17,910 bases of DNA from VRUE01 sp036557525 (GTDB taxonomy: Bacteria; Actinomycetota; Thermoleophilia; Solirubrobacterales; 70-9): assembly GCA_036557525.1 (NCBI GenBank), contig DATBHH010000070.1, forward strand, positions 1 to 17,910, in the 5' to 3' direction. Of the stretch, positions 7,673-14,422 are shown piece after piece (the stretch's first letter is position 1; each line of letters starts with the position of its first letter). A model generated the notes under the pieces. It made no database searches and was not told the DNA's origin. It saw only the letters and a program-made list of their open reading frames with translations. Position numbers and translations under genes: made by a program.

Positions 7673-8697
7673 CAGGCGACCTCCGCCGGGCTCGGCGCGA
7701 TCTTGGTCGCGGCCCGCAGGTGGGCTGATTTCGAGCGCGGGTTCGCGGCCAGCTCCTCGGGAGCGGGCGAGACCGCGCGGCGGGTCAGGAGGTCGGCTTC
7801 CGGGTCGCGGCCGCAGACGCAGACCGGCAGCTCCGGCGGGCAGATGCAACCGCGGGCCCGGTCGGCGAGGAACTGCTTCACGCGGCGATCCTCGAGCGAG
7901 TGGAAAGAGATCGCCGCGAAGCGGCCACCCTCGACCAGGATCCGCCAGGCGATCGGCAGCGCCTCGTCGAGCGAGTCGAGCTCGGCGTTGACGGCGATCC
8001 GCACCGCCTGGAAGGTTCGCTTGGCGGGATGGCCGCCGCCGAACCGGGCCGAGGCGGGGATCCCGGCCTTGACCGCGGCGACGAGGTCGGCGGTGCTGTG
8101 CAGCGGGCGGCGACGGACGACCTCGCGGGCGATCCCGCCCGCGTAGCGCTCCTCGCCGAAGCGACGCAGCGCGAGGGCGATCCGCGACTCGGGCCACTCG
8201 TTGAGGAGGTCAGCGGCGCTGAACTCCTGGCGGGTGTCCATCCGCATGTCGAGCGGCGCGTCGTAGGAGTAGGAGAACCCCCGCTCGCGGGCGTCGACCT
8301 GCATCGAGGACATTCCGAGGTCCATGTAGACCATCTCTGGGCGGATGCCTTCGCCGTGCAGGGTGCGAAGCCCTGCCGCGAAATCGGTCCCGATCAACCG
8401 GCATTCGCAGAGGGCCTCAGCCGCGAAGCGCTCGAACCGCGCGGCGGCCGCCGGGTCGCGGTCGATCGCGACCAACGTCCCCTCCGGGCCGAGGGCTGCC
8501 GCGATTCTGCGCGCGTGACCGCCGCCGCCGAAGGTGCAGTCGACCGCGGTCTGCCCCGGGCCGGGGGCGAGCAGCGAGGTCAGCTCCTCGGCGAGGACGG
8601 GTTCGTGCTCGGTCGGCATCAGCTCGAGCTCAACAATGGCATCGCCGGCGATCGCGGCTCGGTCCGCATCGGCGCGGATTTCACCTCGGGCGCGCAT
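7672..8697 (-). CDS. rsmH: 16S rRNA (cytosine1402-N4)-methyltransferase (RsmH/MraW)
   Basis: RsmH methylates C1402 of 16S rRNA with S-adenosylmethionine. The family core is clear: HEPVLAEELTSLL, the SAM-binding loop VDCTFGGGGHARRI (52-65), VAIDRDP, VYMDLGMSSMQVD, GFSYSYDAPLDMRMD, AISFHSLEDRRVK and a Cys cluster (CICPPELPVCVCG). Two starts are possible. The ATG at 8697 directly abuts the mraZ stop (TAG then ATG) with GAGAGG 9 nt upstream and gives 341 residues. The ATG at 8619 starts at MPTEHEPV, where the family usually begins, and gives 315 residues, but has a poor Shine-Dalgarno. I list the longer form; the 26-residue extension has a weaker codon bias and may not be translated. Confidence 0.93.
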   Translation of the reverse strand: MRARGEIRADADRAAIAGDAIVELELMPTEHEPVLAEELTSLLAPGPGQTAVDCTFGGGGHARRIAAALGPEGTLVAIDRDPAAAARFERFAAEALCECRLIGTDFAAGLRTLHGEGIRPEMVYMDLGMSSMQVDARERGFSYSYDAPLDMRMDTRQEFSAADLLNEWPESRIALALRRFGEERYAGGIAREVVRRRPLHSTADLVAAVKAGIPASARFGGGHPAKRTFQAVRIAVNAELDSLDEALPIAWRILVEGGRFAAISFHSLEDRRVKQFLADRARGCICPPELPVCVCGRDPEADLLTRRAVSPAPEELAANPRSKSAHLRAATKIAPSPAEVA

Positions 8698-9141
8698 CTA
8701 TTCGGGCCTCTCGTTCGCGGCCAGCCCCTCGGCGATCTCGGCGGCGGAGGAATCGAGCTCCTCCTCCTGCCTGGCCCAGGCGGCGGCGTTCCAGATCTCG
8801 AGGTACTCGCCGGCGCCGATCACGACGCAGGGGCCGGCGAGCTCGGCGTGTTCGATCAGCGGCTTCGGGACCCGGATCCTTCCGGCGGAGTCGAGCGTCT
8901 CGTCGAACGAGCCGCCGTGAAAGCGCCGGCGAAGGCTGCGGGCGTCGCTCCCGAACGGGCTGTGCGGAGCGAGGAAGCGGTCGGAGAGCTGCTCGAACTC
9001 GCTGGTCGGATGCACCCAGACGCAGGGGTCGAAGCCCTTGGAGAGAACGATTCCGTCAGCGAGGGCCGCGCGGAACCGCGATGGAACCGTTAGGCGGTCC
9101 TTGGCGTCGAGGCTGTGCTCGTAGAGACCCCGAAAAGCCAT
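8698..9141 (-). CDS. mraZ: Transcriptional regulator MraZ
   Basis: MraZ is the DNA-binding autoregulator at the head of the dcw cluster. The 147-residue protein contains the two AbrB/SpoVT-like half-domains: DAKDRLTVPSRFRAAL (about 12-27) and DSAGRIRVPKPLIEHA (about 84-99). The first carries DxKDR where DxKGR is most common. It starts MAFRGLYEHSLDAKDRL, a typical MraZ N terminus. It is the first gene of the operon, with a promoter and three candidate MraZ boxes about 100 bp upstream. AAAGGA lies 12 nt before the ATG and GGGGA abuts it, so the Shine-Dalgarno is not optimal. Confidence 0.97.
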   Translation of the reverse strand: MAFRGLYEHSLDAKDRLTVPSRFRAALADGIVLSKGFDPCVWVHPTSEFEQLSDRFLAPHSPFGSDARSLRRRFHGGSFDETLDSAGRIRVPKPLIEHAELAGPCVVIGAGEYLEIWNAAAWARQEEELDSSAAEIAEGLAANERPE

Positions 9142-9180
9142 TCCCCGGTGGGTTCCTTTCTGCGACCTGGCGAAGAGTTA

Positions 9181-9223
9181 GGGCCGGAGTGATGAGGTGG
9201 GAGGAGCCTCACCACCCCGGCCC
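9181..9223 (-). promoter_or_regulatory. 17-bp hairpin in the mraZ leader RNA
   Basis: Read on the minus strand, 17 bases starting GGGCCGGGGTGG pair with the 17 bases ending CACTCCGGCCC. All 17 pairs form, two of them G-U, and the 9-nt loop is CTCCTCCCA. It lies about 40 nt upstream of the mraZ start and downstream of the likely transcription start. The bases after it are TAACTCTTCG, not a T-tract, so it is not a standard terminator. It may stabilise the transcript, control translation or act with a factor. Confidence 0.7.
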
Positions 9224-9242
9224 TTGGGCTTCAACTCGAGCG

Positions 9243-9266
9243 CCACAGTAACCCACTTCCCCCCAC
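9243..9266 (-). promoter_or_regulatory. MraZ box: three GTGG repeats at 10-bp spacing
   Basis: On the minus strand GTGG occurs at 9266-9263, 9256-9253 and 9246-9243, exactly 10 bp apart, in the context AGTGGG, AGTGGG, TGTGGC. Known MraZ operators are direct repeats of a TGGG/GTGG core with a 10-bp period. The array overlaps the spacer and -10 of the candidate promoter, as expected for autorepression. Confidence 0.8.
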
Positions 9267-9273
9267 TTTGCAA
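9245..9273 (-). promoter_or_regulatory. Candidate dcw operon promoter
   Basis: The -35 TTGCAA (9273-9268) and -10 TACTGT (9250-9245, TAnnnT type) are separated by 17 bp on the minus strand. Transcription would start near 9238, giving a leader of about 97 nt that contains the 17-bp hairpin. The MraZ repeats lie across the spacer and -10. Read from motifs only. Confidence 0.6.
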
Positions 9274-9320
9274 CACAGCTCGGACGGAACGCCCCAATCC
9301 GCAAGGTCCGTTGCATCGAC

Positions 9321-9326
9321 TAGGGT
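9321..9326 (+). promoter_or_regulatory. Candidate -10 of a leaderless transcript
   Basis: TAGGGT lies 8 bp before the GTG at 9335 and no Shine-Dalgarno is visible. That spacing would put the transcription start at or next to the start codon, as in leaderless actinobacterial mRNAs. No convincing -35 is seen. Confidence 0.35.
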
Positions 9327-9334
9327 CCGAACGC

Positions 9335-10189
9335 GTGAGCTCGCCGCAGACCGTCGAAGCCCCGGTCGGCGACGCCGACGACCTGCGGGGCGCCTACTTC
9401 GCGATGCTGATCCGCAGGCCGCTGACGCTGGCGCTCCTGGCGCTCTTCGCGATCGCGGCCGGCGTCGCCGGGCTCGCCCTCGTCGGTCCGCTGATCGGCG
9501 CCGCCGCGCTCGTCGCCGCCCTCGTCGTCGGCCTCCTCGTCGTCTTCGGAATGGCGGACTCGCGCTCAGAAGACACCTTCTTCCAGGCGTACGCCGCCGC
9601 CCGCCAGATGTCCGTCGAAGACGGCCGCCGCGACCTGCCCGAAGGCACACCACTGCTGACGAAGGGAGACGATCGCTACGCGACCCGGCTGCTCGAAGGC
9701 CCGCTCGGCGACGGAGTGGCCGGCCTGCTCGCCCTCTACACCTACGAGGAAAAGAGCTCCGACGGCAAGGGCAGTGAGAACACGAACAAGTACCACTACA
9801 CGGTCGGGATCGCCGAGGTTCCCGAGTGCAAGTTCCTCGCCCCGGAGCTCTACTGCCGGCGCAAGTCCGGGTTCCGCGCCCTCGAGGGCCTCGAGGACCT
9901 CTTCCGCTCGAAAAAACGGGTCGAGTTCGAGAGCGAGAAGCTGACCGAGCGCTACGAGATATTCGCCAACCCCGACCTCCAGGACTTCAACTGGCTGCGC
10001 CAGCTCTTCTCCCCGACGTTCATCGTCTGGCTTGCGGAATCGGCCCCTGACAAGTTCGCCTTCGAGCTGGTCGGCGGCAACCTCTGCTGCTACGTCAACG
10101 GCTTCAGGAAGGACGCCGCCCATCTCGACGCGGTGCGCGCGGCCACCGCCACCGTCGCGACCCGCCTGCGCGAGGAGTCGACGGAGTAG
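9335..10189 (+). CDS. Uncharacterised two-helix membrane protein
   Basis: I do not recognise this family with confidence. The 284-residue protein has a short acidic N terminus, two adjacent hydrophobic helices (about 29-50 and 52-73; the second is rich in Ala/Val/Leu) and a cytosolic-looking domain of about 210 residues. The soluble part includes DRYATRLLEGPLGDGVAGLL, TNKYHYTVGIAEVP, SEKLTERYEIFANPDLQDF, APDKFAFELVGGNLCCYVNG and a final amphipathic helix. The strand-rich centre followed by FELVGGNLCCYVNG loosely recalls DUF3137-type membrane proteins, but this is only a resemblance. The GTG start was chosen because a TAGGGT element is 8 bp upstream; an ATG at 9404 (AMLIRRP) is the alternative. 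It is divergent from mraZ, sharing a 193-bp control region, and converges with tadC. Confidence 0.75.
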   Translation: MSSPQTVEAPVGDADDLRGAYFAMLIRRPLTLALLALFAIAAGVAGLALVGPLIGAAALVAALVVGLLVVFGMADSRSEDTFFQAYAAARQMSVEDGRRDLPEGTPLLTKGDDRYATRLLEGPLGDGVAGLLALYTYEEKSSDGKGSENTNKYHYTVGIAEVPECKFLAPELYCRRKSGFRALEGLEDLFRSKKRVEFESEKLTERYEIFANPDLQDFNWLRQLFSPTFIVWLAESAPDKFAFELVGGNLCCYVNGFRKDAAHLDAVRAATATVATRLREESTE

Positions 10190-10208
10190 GCATAAGACGC
10201 CGCCTCCT

Positions 10209-10275
10209 CCGCTCCCGGGCGGGCGCGCGCATGACCAGCGGAAATCTCGCGCCCGCCCTCCCGCGTCCGGAGCGG
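10209..10275. terminator. Large hairpin between convergent genes
   Basis: GGGCGGGCGCG (10217-10227) pairs perfectly over 11 bp with CGCGCCCGCCC (10248-10258) around a 20-nt loop. An outer stem CCGCTCC/GGAGCGG (10209-10215 with 10269-10275) extends it across an asymmetric bulge. It occupies the 91-bp gap between the stop of the two-helix membrane protein gene and the stop of tadC. No T-tract follows on either strand, so it is a probable bidirectional transcript end rather than a classical intrinsic terminator. Confidence 0.55.
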
Positions 10276-10280
10276 CTCGG

Positions 10281-11102
10281 CTAGAAGCCGGCGAGGAGGG
10301 CGTCGGCGTTGGCGATCAATGCGGCGGCGATCATCAGCAGGACCGAGGGAACCAGGACGAGGGCGACGACGAGCTGGATCTTCGGCGCGGCGCGGGCGGC
10401 GCTCTCCTCGACGGCGCGGCGCTGGTCGCGGCGCAGCGAGGTCGCCAGACGGCCGAGTTGGTCGGCGAGCGGGGAGCCGAGCGTCCGCGAGCGTTCGATC
10501 GAGGCGGCCAGGCTCGCCAGCTCGCCCCCGGGGACGCGCTCCCGCAAACCGCCCAGCGCGGTCGGGAGCGGCTCACCGCAGTCGAGCTCGGCGACGACGA
10601 TCCGGAGCTCGTCGGCGAGCGGGCCGTGTCCCGAGCGGGCGATCTCGGCGAAGCCGGCGGCCGGGCTGCGGCCCGAGGCCGAGCCGACCGCGAGCAGGTC
10701 GAGCGCGTCGGGCAGCGACGCGAGCAGGGCTCGACGGCGCGTCCTCGCCCGGCGCTCGAGCAGAGCGTCGGGGGCAAGGAAGCAGGCGGCCGGGAGGCCG
10801 GCGGCAACCAGAATCGAGAGGCGGCCGGGGGCGGCGGGCGCGGCGAGCCAGCCGGCGATCGCCCCGAGGACCGCGGCTCCGAGCTTCGACACCATCACCG
10901 CCACGGTCGGAACCCGCGACCCGAGCCCGGCCCGGGAGAGCCGGGCGGGGATCCCGAGCTCGAGCGCGGCCTCGGCCAGTCGGCGGCGGGCTCCGCTGTC
11001 GAACAGGGATTCGAGACGGCCGGGCCGCCAGGCCGCGAGCTCGCGGCCTGCCGCGAGCAGCAGCAGGCCGGCGCAGGCCGCGAGCATGACCGGAGGCGCC
11101 AT
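10281..11102 (-). CDS. tadC: Tad pilus platform protein TadC (type II secretion F domain)
   Basis: This 273-residue polytopic protein has an N-terminal helix (about 4-20), a hydrophobic pair in the middle (about 68-110), a T2SSF cytosolic domain (RRALLASLPDALDLLAVGSASGRSPAAGF onward, about 123-235) and a C-terminal helix pair (QLVVALVLVPSVLLMIAAAL). ALLASLPDALDLLAVGSASG is the family hallmark. With TadB it forms the inner-membrane platform that turns under the CpaF ATPase to extrude or retract pilins. The ATG is 3 bp after the tadB stop (TAG CCG ATG). It is the last gene of the operon, before a large hairpin. TadC rather than TadB is assigned by order. Confidence 0.88.
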   Translation of the reverse strand: MAPPVMLAACAGLLLLAAGRELAAWRPGRLESLFDSGARRRLAEAALELGIPARLSRAGLGSRVPTVAVMVSKLGAAVLGAIAGWLAAPAAPGRLSILVAAGLPAACFLAPDALLERRARTRRRALLASLPDALDLLAVGSASGRSPAAGFAEIARSGHGPLADELRIVVAELDCGEPLPTALGGLRERVPGGELASLAASIERSRTLGSPLADQLGRLATSLRRDQRRAVEESAARAAPKIQLVVALVLVPSVLLMIAAALIANADALLAGF

Positions 11103-11105
11103 CGG

Positions 11106-11960
11106 CTATCCGGGGACCCGGGCGAGGTGGCGGATCGCGACGAAGCCCGCGAGCTGCAGCGCCGCCGCGAGGATGAGAAACAGCGCCGAGATCGGCTCGC
11201 CGAGGAGCCTGCCGATGAACCCCGGCGAGAGCAGCTCGGCGAAGAGCGCCGCCCCGGTCGGCATCGCGACCACGAGCAGACCGGTGAACCGTGCCTGCGC
11301 CGTCGCCGTTCGCGCCTCCTCGGCGGCCCGGTCCCGGTCGGCCGCGCCGGAGGCGAAGCGGCGCAGCAGGCCCGCCAGGTCGCCGCCCGCCAGACGCTGG
11401 CTGAGGACCGCGGCGGCGAAGGCATCGACGCGGTCTGATCGCATCCGTCGCCGCCACGCGCCGATCGCCTCCGAGGTCGGCGAGCCGAGTTCGAGCTCGG
11501 CACGAAGCCGGGCCAGCTCGACCGCGGCGGGCCCGTCGAGCGAGGCGTCCGCGGCGCAGAGCGACCCCCGCAGCGATCGCCCCGCGGTGAGTGAGTCGGC
11601 GACCGCGACCGCGACCTCGGGAAGCGCTCGCTCGACGGCCGCTCGATAGCGGGCGCGCCGGCGGGCCACCGTCACGGTGACGAGCGCCGGGCCGGCGAGG
11701 GCCAACGGCAGCGCGACGGCCGGACCGGCGGCGAACCACCCCGCTGCGAGCGCCGAGATCGCCCCGAGCAACGCGAGCCGACGCCGCTCCAGCGAGCTGG
11801 GCGCGTAGCCCTCGCGCCCGGCGAGCAGCAGCGGCTCGAGTGCCCCCCGGACCCAGGCCGCAAGGGCGGGGCTGGCGCGCACTCCTTCGCGGGCGCCAAC
11901 CGCCGTCAACCCGCCGGCCACGGCGCCGGCGAGAAGGACCGACGCCCCCGGCCCGCTCAC
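11106..11960 (-). CDS. tadB: Tad pilus platform protein TadB (type II secretion F domain)
   Basis: The 284-residue protein has an N-terminal hydrophobic stretch, a helix pair at about 66-100 (GAISALAAGWFAAGPAVALPLALAG), a T2SSF domain containing RALPEVAVAVADSLTAGRSLRGSL (about 113-136), and C-terminal helices (TGLLVVAMPTGAALFAELL and ALFLILAAALQLAGFVAI). It is the partner platform protein of TadC for pilus assembly. The GTG start overlaps the cpaF stop as GTGA (11957-11960), so translation is coupled and stoichiometry with CpaF and TadC is probably fixed. No conserved catalytic site is expected. Confidence 0.88.
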   Translation of the reverse strand: MSGPGASVLLAGAVAGGLTAVGAREGVRASPALAAWVRGALEPLLLAGREGYAPSSLERRRLALLGAISALAAGWFAAGPAVALPLALAGPALVTVTVARRRARYRAAVERALPEVAVAVADSLTAGRSLRGSLCAADASLDGPAAVELARLRAELELGSPTSEAIGAWRRRMRSDRVDAFAAAVLSQRLAGGDLAGLLRRFASGAADRDRAAEEARTATAQARFTGLLVVAMPTGAALFAELLSPGFIGRLLGEPISALFLILAAALQLAGFVAIRHLARVPG

Positions 11961-13048
11961 GGTACCCCGGCGATCTCGGTCACCCGACGGGTGCCGTCCG
12001 GCTCGCGCCGCAGATGGACGACGATGTCGATGCCCCGCCGGGCCTGCTCGGCTATCGCGTCGTGGGGAAGGCCGACGCCCGCCATCAGGGCGAGCGTCTC
12101 GATCCGGGAGATCGCGTCCGCCGGAGAGTTCGCGTGGACGGTAGAGAGCGCCCCGTCGTGGCCCGTGTTGAGCGCGGTCAGCAGGTCGAGGGCCTCCGCC
12201 CCGCGCACCTCTCCGATCACGATCCGGTCGGGGCGCATGCGAAGGGCGTTGCGGAGCAGGTCGCGGATCGTCACCTCTCCCCTCCCCTCGACGCCGGCGG
12301 GCCGGGTCTCGAGGCGAACCACGTGCGGCTGCTGAAGGCGGAGCTCGGCCGCATCCTCGATCGTCACCACCCGCTCGGCGTCGCCGATGAAGCTCGAGAG
12401 CGCATTCAGGAGCGTCGTCTTCCCCGAGCCGGTTCCGCCGCTCACCAGAACGCTGCGCCGCGCCGCGACTGCCTCGGCCAGCGATTCCAGCTGGACCTCG
12501 GTGAGGGTCCCCGATTCGACCAACTGCCGGGGGCCCGGCCGGCTCACCCCGAAACGGCGGATCGAGACGATCGGTCCGTCGACCGCCAGCGGCGGGATGA
12601 CGACGTTGACCCGGGATCCGTCGGCGAGCCTCGCGTCGACCATCGGGCTCAGCTCGTCGACCCGGCGCCCGAGGGGCGCGAGGATTCGCTCGACCGCGTT
12701 GCGGAGCTCCTCCTCGTCCGCGAAGCAGGCGTCCGCGGGCTCGATCCGGCCCCCGCGCTCGACGAAGACGCTGGCCGCGCCGTTGACCATCACCTCCTCG
12801 ACGGCAGGATCGGCGAGCAGATCCTCGAGCGGGCCGAGCCCGACGGTGTCCCTGAGGATCCCGGCGACGACCGCGTCGCGGTCGGCGGCGGCGAGAATCG
12901 CGGCCTCCTCGTCGACGAGGGCGCGGACCTCGGCCTCGAGGGGCTTCGATGGCCGGGCTGCGCGAGCGGCGTCGGCCCGGCGTCGCTCGATCAGCCGCGA
13001 ACGCAGAGCGCTCGCGAGCTGCTCCCGCTGGCCCTCGCGACGCCTCAA
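11957..13048 (-). CDS. cpaF: Tad/type II-IV secretion ATPase CpaF (TadA)
   Basis: CpaF is the hexameric cytoplasmic ATPase that powers pilus extension and retraction. In 363 residues it shows an N-terminal helical region, the family segment GLGPLEDLLADPAVEEVMVNG (about 70-90), RIEPADACFADEEELRNAVERIL, DARLADGSRVNVVIPPLA, Walker A GGTGSGKTT (204-212), the Asp box TIEDAAELRL (229-238), Walker B RIVIGEVRG (275-283) and the His box GHDGALSTVHANSP (296-309). The TTG start overlaps the upstream cpaB-like stop as TTGA (13045-13048). The N terminus is shorter than in CpaF proteins with long disordered leaders. It is followed by tadB and tadC. Confidence 0.94.
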   Translation of the reverse strand: MRRREGQREQLASALRSRLIERRRADAARAARPSKPLEAEVRALVDEEAAILAAADRDAVVAGILRDTVGLGPLEDLLADPAVEEVMVNGAASVFVERGGRIEPADACFADEEELRNAVERILAPLGRRVDELSPMVDARLADGSRVNVVIPPLAVDGPIVSIRRFGVSRPGPRQLVESGTLTEVQLESLAEAVAARRSVLVSGGTGSGKTTLLNALSSFIGDAERVVTIEDAAELRLQQPHVVRLETRPAGVEGRGEVTIRDLLRNALRMRPDRIVIGEVRGAEALDLLTALNTGHDGALSTVHANSPADAISRIETLALMAGVGLPHDAIAEQARRGIDIVVHLRREPDGTRRVTEIAGVP

Positions 13049-13707
13049 CGACGACCCGCCGGAAGCAGCGTCACCCGTCGCGCAATGCTCTCGGCTGCGA
13101 TCAACCGCAGCGCCTGCCGCCTCGTCAGCCCCAGGGTCGCGACCGAGGTGCTGCCCGGCTCGGTGCCTTCGAGGCCGGGTCGCAGCGCCAGGAGGGGCAC
13201 GCCGCGGGCGGCGACGTATGTCCTTCCCGGCCCGGCGCCGGCCGGTTCGGTGGTGACGATCACATCCATCTTCGAGCCCTCCGGCCTCGCGCCGCCGAGG
13301 AGCAGCGCGTCGGAGCCGCTGACCGCGATCTCGACCGGGCCACGGCCGCGACCCAGAGAGGGCCGGCCCATCGGGCGAGCCCCGGGAGGGTGCAGCAGAG
13401 CGGCCTGGAGGTACGCGCCGGCGGCCAGCTCGCCGGCGGCGGTCATCCCCGCCGCTTCGTCGGGCGAGGCAAGCGAGCCGGGCGGGACGAACCGCTCCGG
13501 GACCCGCCGGACGGTGAGCGCGTCGCCTGCCCGTGGTGAGCCGAGCCTGGTACCCGCCGGCAGCGCCGACTCGACGACCACGACCGCGCGCAGCGCCCCA
13601 TAGCCGCGGGCGACGCTCGACCCGTAGCCCTCGGCGATCGCCGCCGCCGCCGCGGCTGCGGCCAGCGCCAGCAGCAGGAAGGCGACCGCCCGCGCGCGGC
13701 GGCTCAC
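13045..13707 (-). CDS. cpaB: CpaB/RcpC-like SAF-domain protein of the Tad pilus
   Basis: The 220-residue protein has a basic N terminus and one signal-anchor helix (about 7-27, AVAFLLLALAAAAAAAAI). An SAF-like domain follows: RAVVVVESALPAGTRLGSPR, ALTVRRVPERFVPPGSL and GELAAGAYLQAALL, the sequence pattern of CpaB/RcpC. A second half contains MDVIVTTEPAGAGPGRTYVAARGVPLLAL, typical of the RcpC domain. In CpaB proteins this part is outside the membrane and helps pilus assembly, often by contacting the wall. The GTG at 13705-13707 was chosen because GAGG of repeat copy C is 7 nt upstream; longer in-frame starts would read through the repeat and the kinase gene. The gene is coupled to cpaF. Confidence 0.85.
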   Translation of the reverse strand: MSRRARAVAFLLLALAAAAAAAAIAEGYGSSVARGYGALRAVVVVESALPAGTRLGSPRAGDALTVRRVPERFVPPGSLASPDEAAGMTAAGELAAGAYLQAALLHPPGARPMGRPSLGRGRGPVEIAVSGSDALLLGGARPEGSKMDVIVTTEPAGAGPGRTYVAARGVPLLALRPGLEGTEPGSTSVATLGLTRRQALRLIAAESIARRVTLLPAGRR

Positions 13708-13714
13708 AACGAGT

Positions 13715-13774
13715 CCTCGCACTTCGCTCGCGGCGCGAAGAGCCGGCGACGCACGCTTGCTCGCTCCGCGCTCA
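13715..13774 (-). repeat. 60-bp intercistronic repeat, copy C (histidine kinase/cpaB)
   Basis: This is the third copy of the element, 6.5 kb from copy B and in an unrelated operon. Its leading TGA is the histidine kinase stop codon (13772-13774). Its trailing GAGG is 7 nt before the cpaB GTG. The 16-base leading segment TGAGCGCGGAGCGAGC is identical in all three copies. The CTTCGC/GCGAAG hairpin is intact. The variable part is the middle (about bases 25-32 in the sense direction). Confidence 0.9.
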
Positions 13775-14422
13775 CCGCGCCGCGTCGGCCACCGGCAGCT
13801 CCAGGGTCGCGACCGATCCGAGATCGGCGCGGCGAAGCTGGAACCGCCCGCGGTGCTCCGCCGCGACTCGGCGGACGACGCCGAGTCCGTGACCGCGGCG
13901 CCTCCTCCCCGTGATCCGGGCAAGAACCTCGGCCGGCGACGCCCGCCGCGAGGCCGGAGGCTCCGCGCGACCGGAATCGGCGACGGCGATTCGCACGCGG
14001 TGACCCACCCGGCGCGCCCCGACGTCGACCGCCGGACCGCCGTGCTCGATCGCGTTGACGATCAGGTTGTCGAGAGCCTGGGAGAGGCCGACCGGGTCGC
14101 CCACGATCGAGACCGGCGGCGCGCCGACGAAGCTCAGCTCGCCGTTGGCGAGTCGGGCGCGGGACCGCCAGCGGCCCACCGCCGCTTCGAGCAGCGGCCG
14201 CACCGGCAGCGGCCTCGACGCGGATCGTACGCCGCGTCCGTTGATCTCCTCATCGAGGCGGTCGACCGCAGCGGTGACGAGGAGGAGCGAGGTCTCGACA
14301 TGCCCGAGACCGGACCGCCCCGGCCCGACCGCAAGGGCCAGGGCCTGGAGCGGCCGCCGCAGCTCGTGAAGCGCCTCATTGAGGGCGGCGCGCCGGGTCC
14401 CGCCCCGCCGGAACCCCGTCAC
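13772..14422 (-). CDS. Sensorless cytosolic histidine kinase
   Basis: At 216 residues it lacks any membrane helix or sensor domain. The dimerisation/phosphoacceptor helix is EALHELRRPLQALAL, with His19 as the likely phosphorylated residue. The ATP-binding domain shows an N box LDNLIVNAIEHGG (117-129), a D box VADSGRAEP (147-155) in which the second glycine of DxGxG is missing, and a G2-like GHGLGVVRRVAAEHRG. It probably phosphorylates the response regulator encoded just upstream, with its GTG overlapping that stop as GTGA (14419-14422). The signal must come from another protein or from dimer partners. Its stop codon lies inside repeat copy C, ahead of cpaB. Confidence 0.85.
   Translation of the reverse strand: MTGFRRGGTRRAALNEALHELRRPLQALALAVGPGRSGLGHVETSLLLVTAAVDRLDEEINGRGVRSASRPLPVRPLLEAAVGRWRSRARLANGELSFVGAPPVSIVGDPVGLSQALDNLIVNAIEHGGPAVDVGARRVGHRVRIAVADSGRAEPPASRRASPAEVLARITGRRRRGHGLGVVRRVAAEHRGRFQLRRADLGSVATLELPVADAAR

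Noticed and set aside
9181..9223. The mraZ leader hairpin as a terminator for a plus-strand transcript
   Set aside because: No plus-strand gene lies upstream of it that would need one; the neighbouring gene to the left, mraZ, is on the minus strand.
11840..13603. Long plus-strand frames over the Tad genes (also 5532-7172 over ftsI and 1348-2733 over mraY)
   Set aside because: All are complementary to well-supported genes and have low-complexity products, as expected at this GC content.
3922..13774. The three 60-bp repeats as a CRISPR array, insertion sequence or terminators
   Set aside because: The copies are 3-7 kb apart with genes between, have no spacers, no transposase and no target duplications. 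They sit inside operons whose downstream genes need to be transcribed, and have no T-tract.
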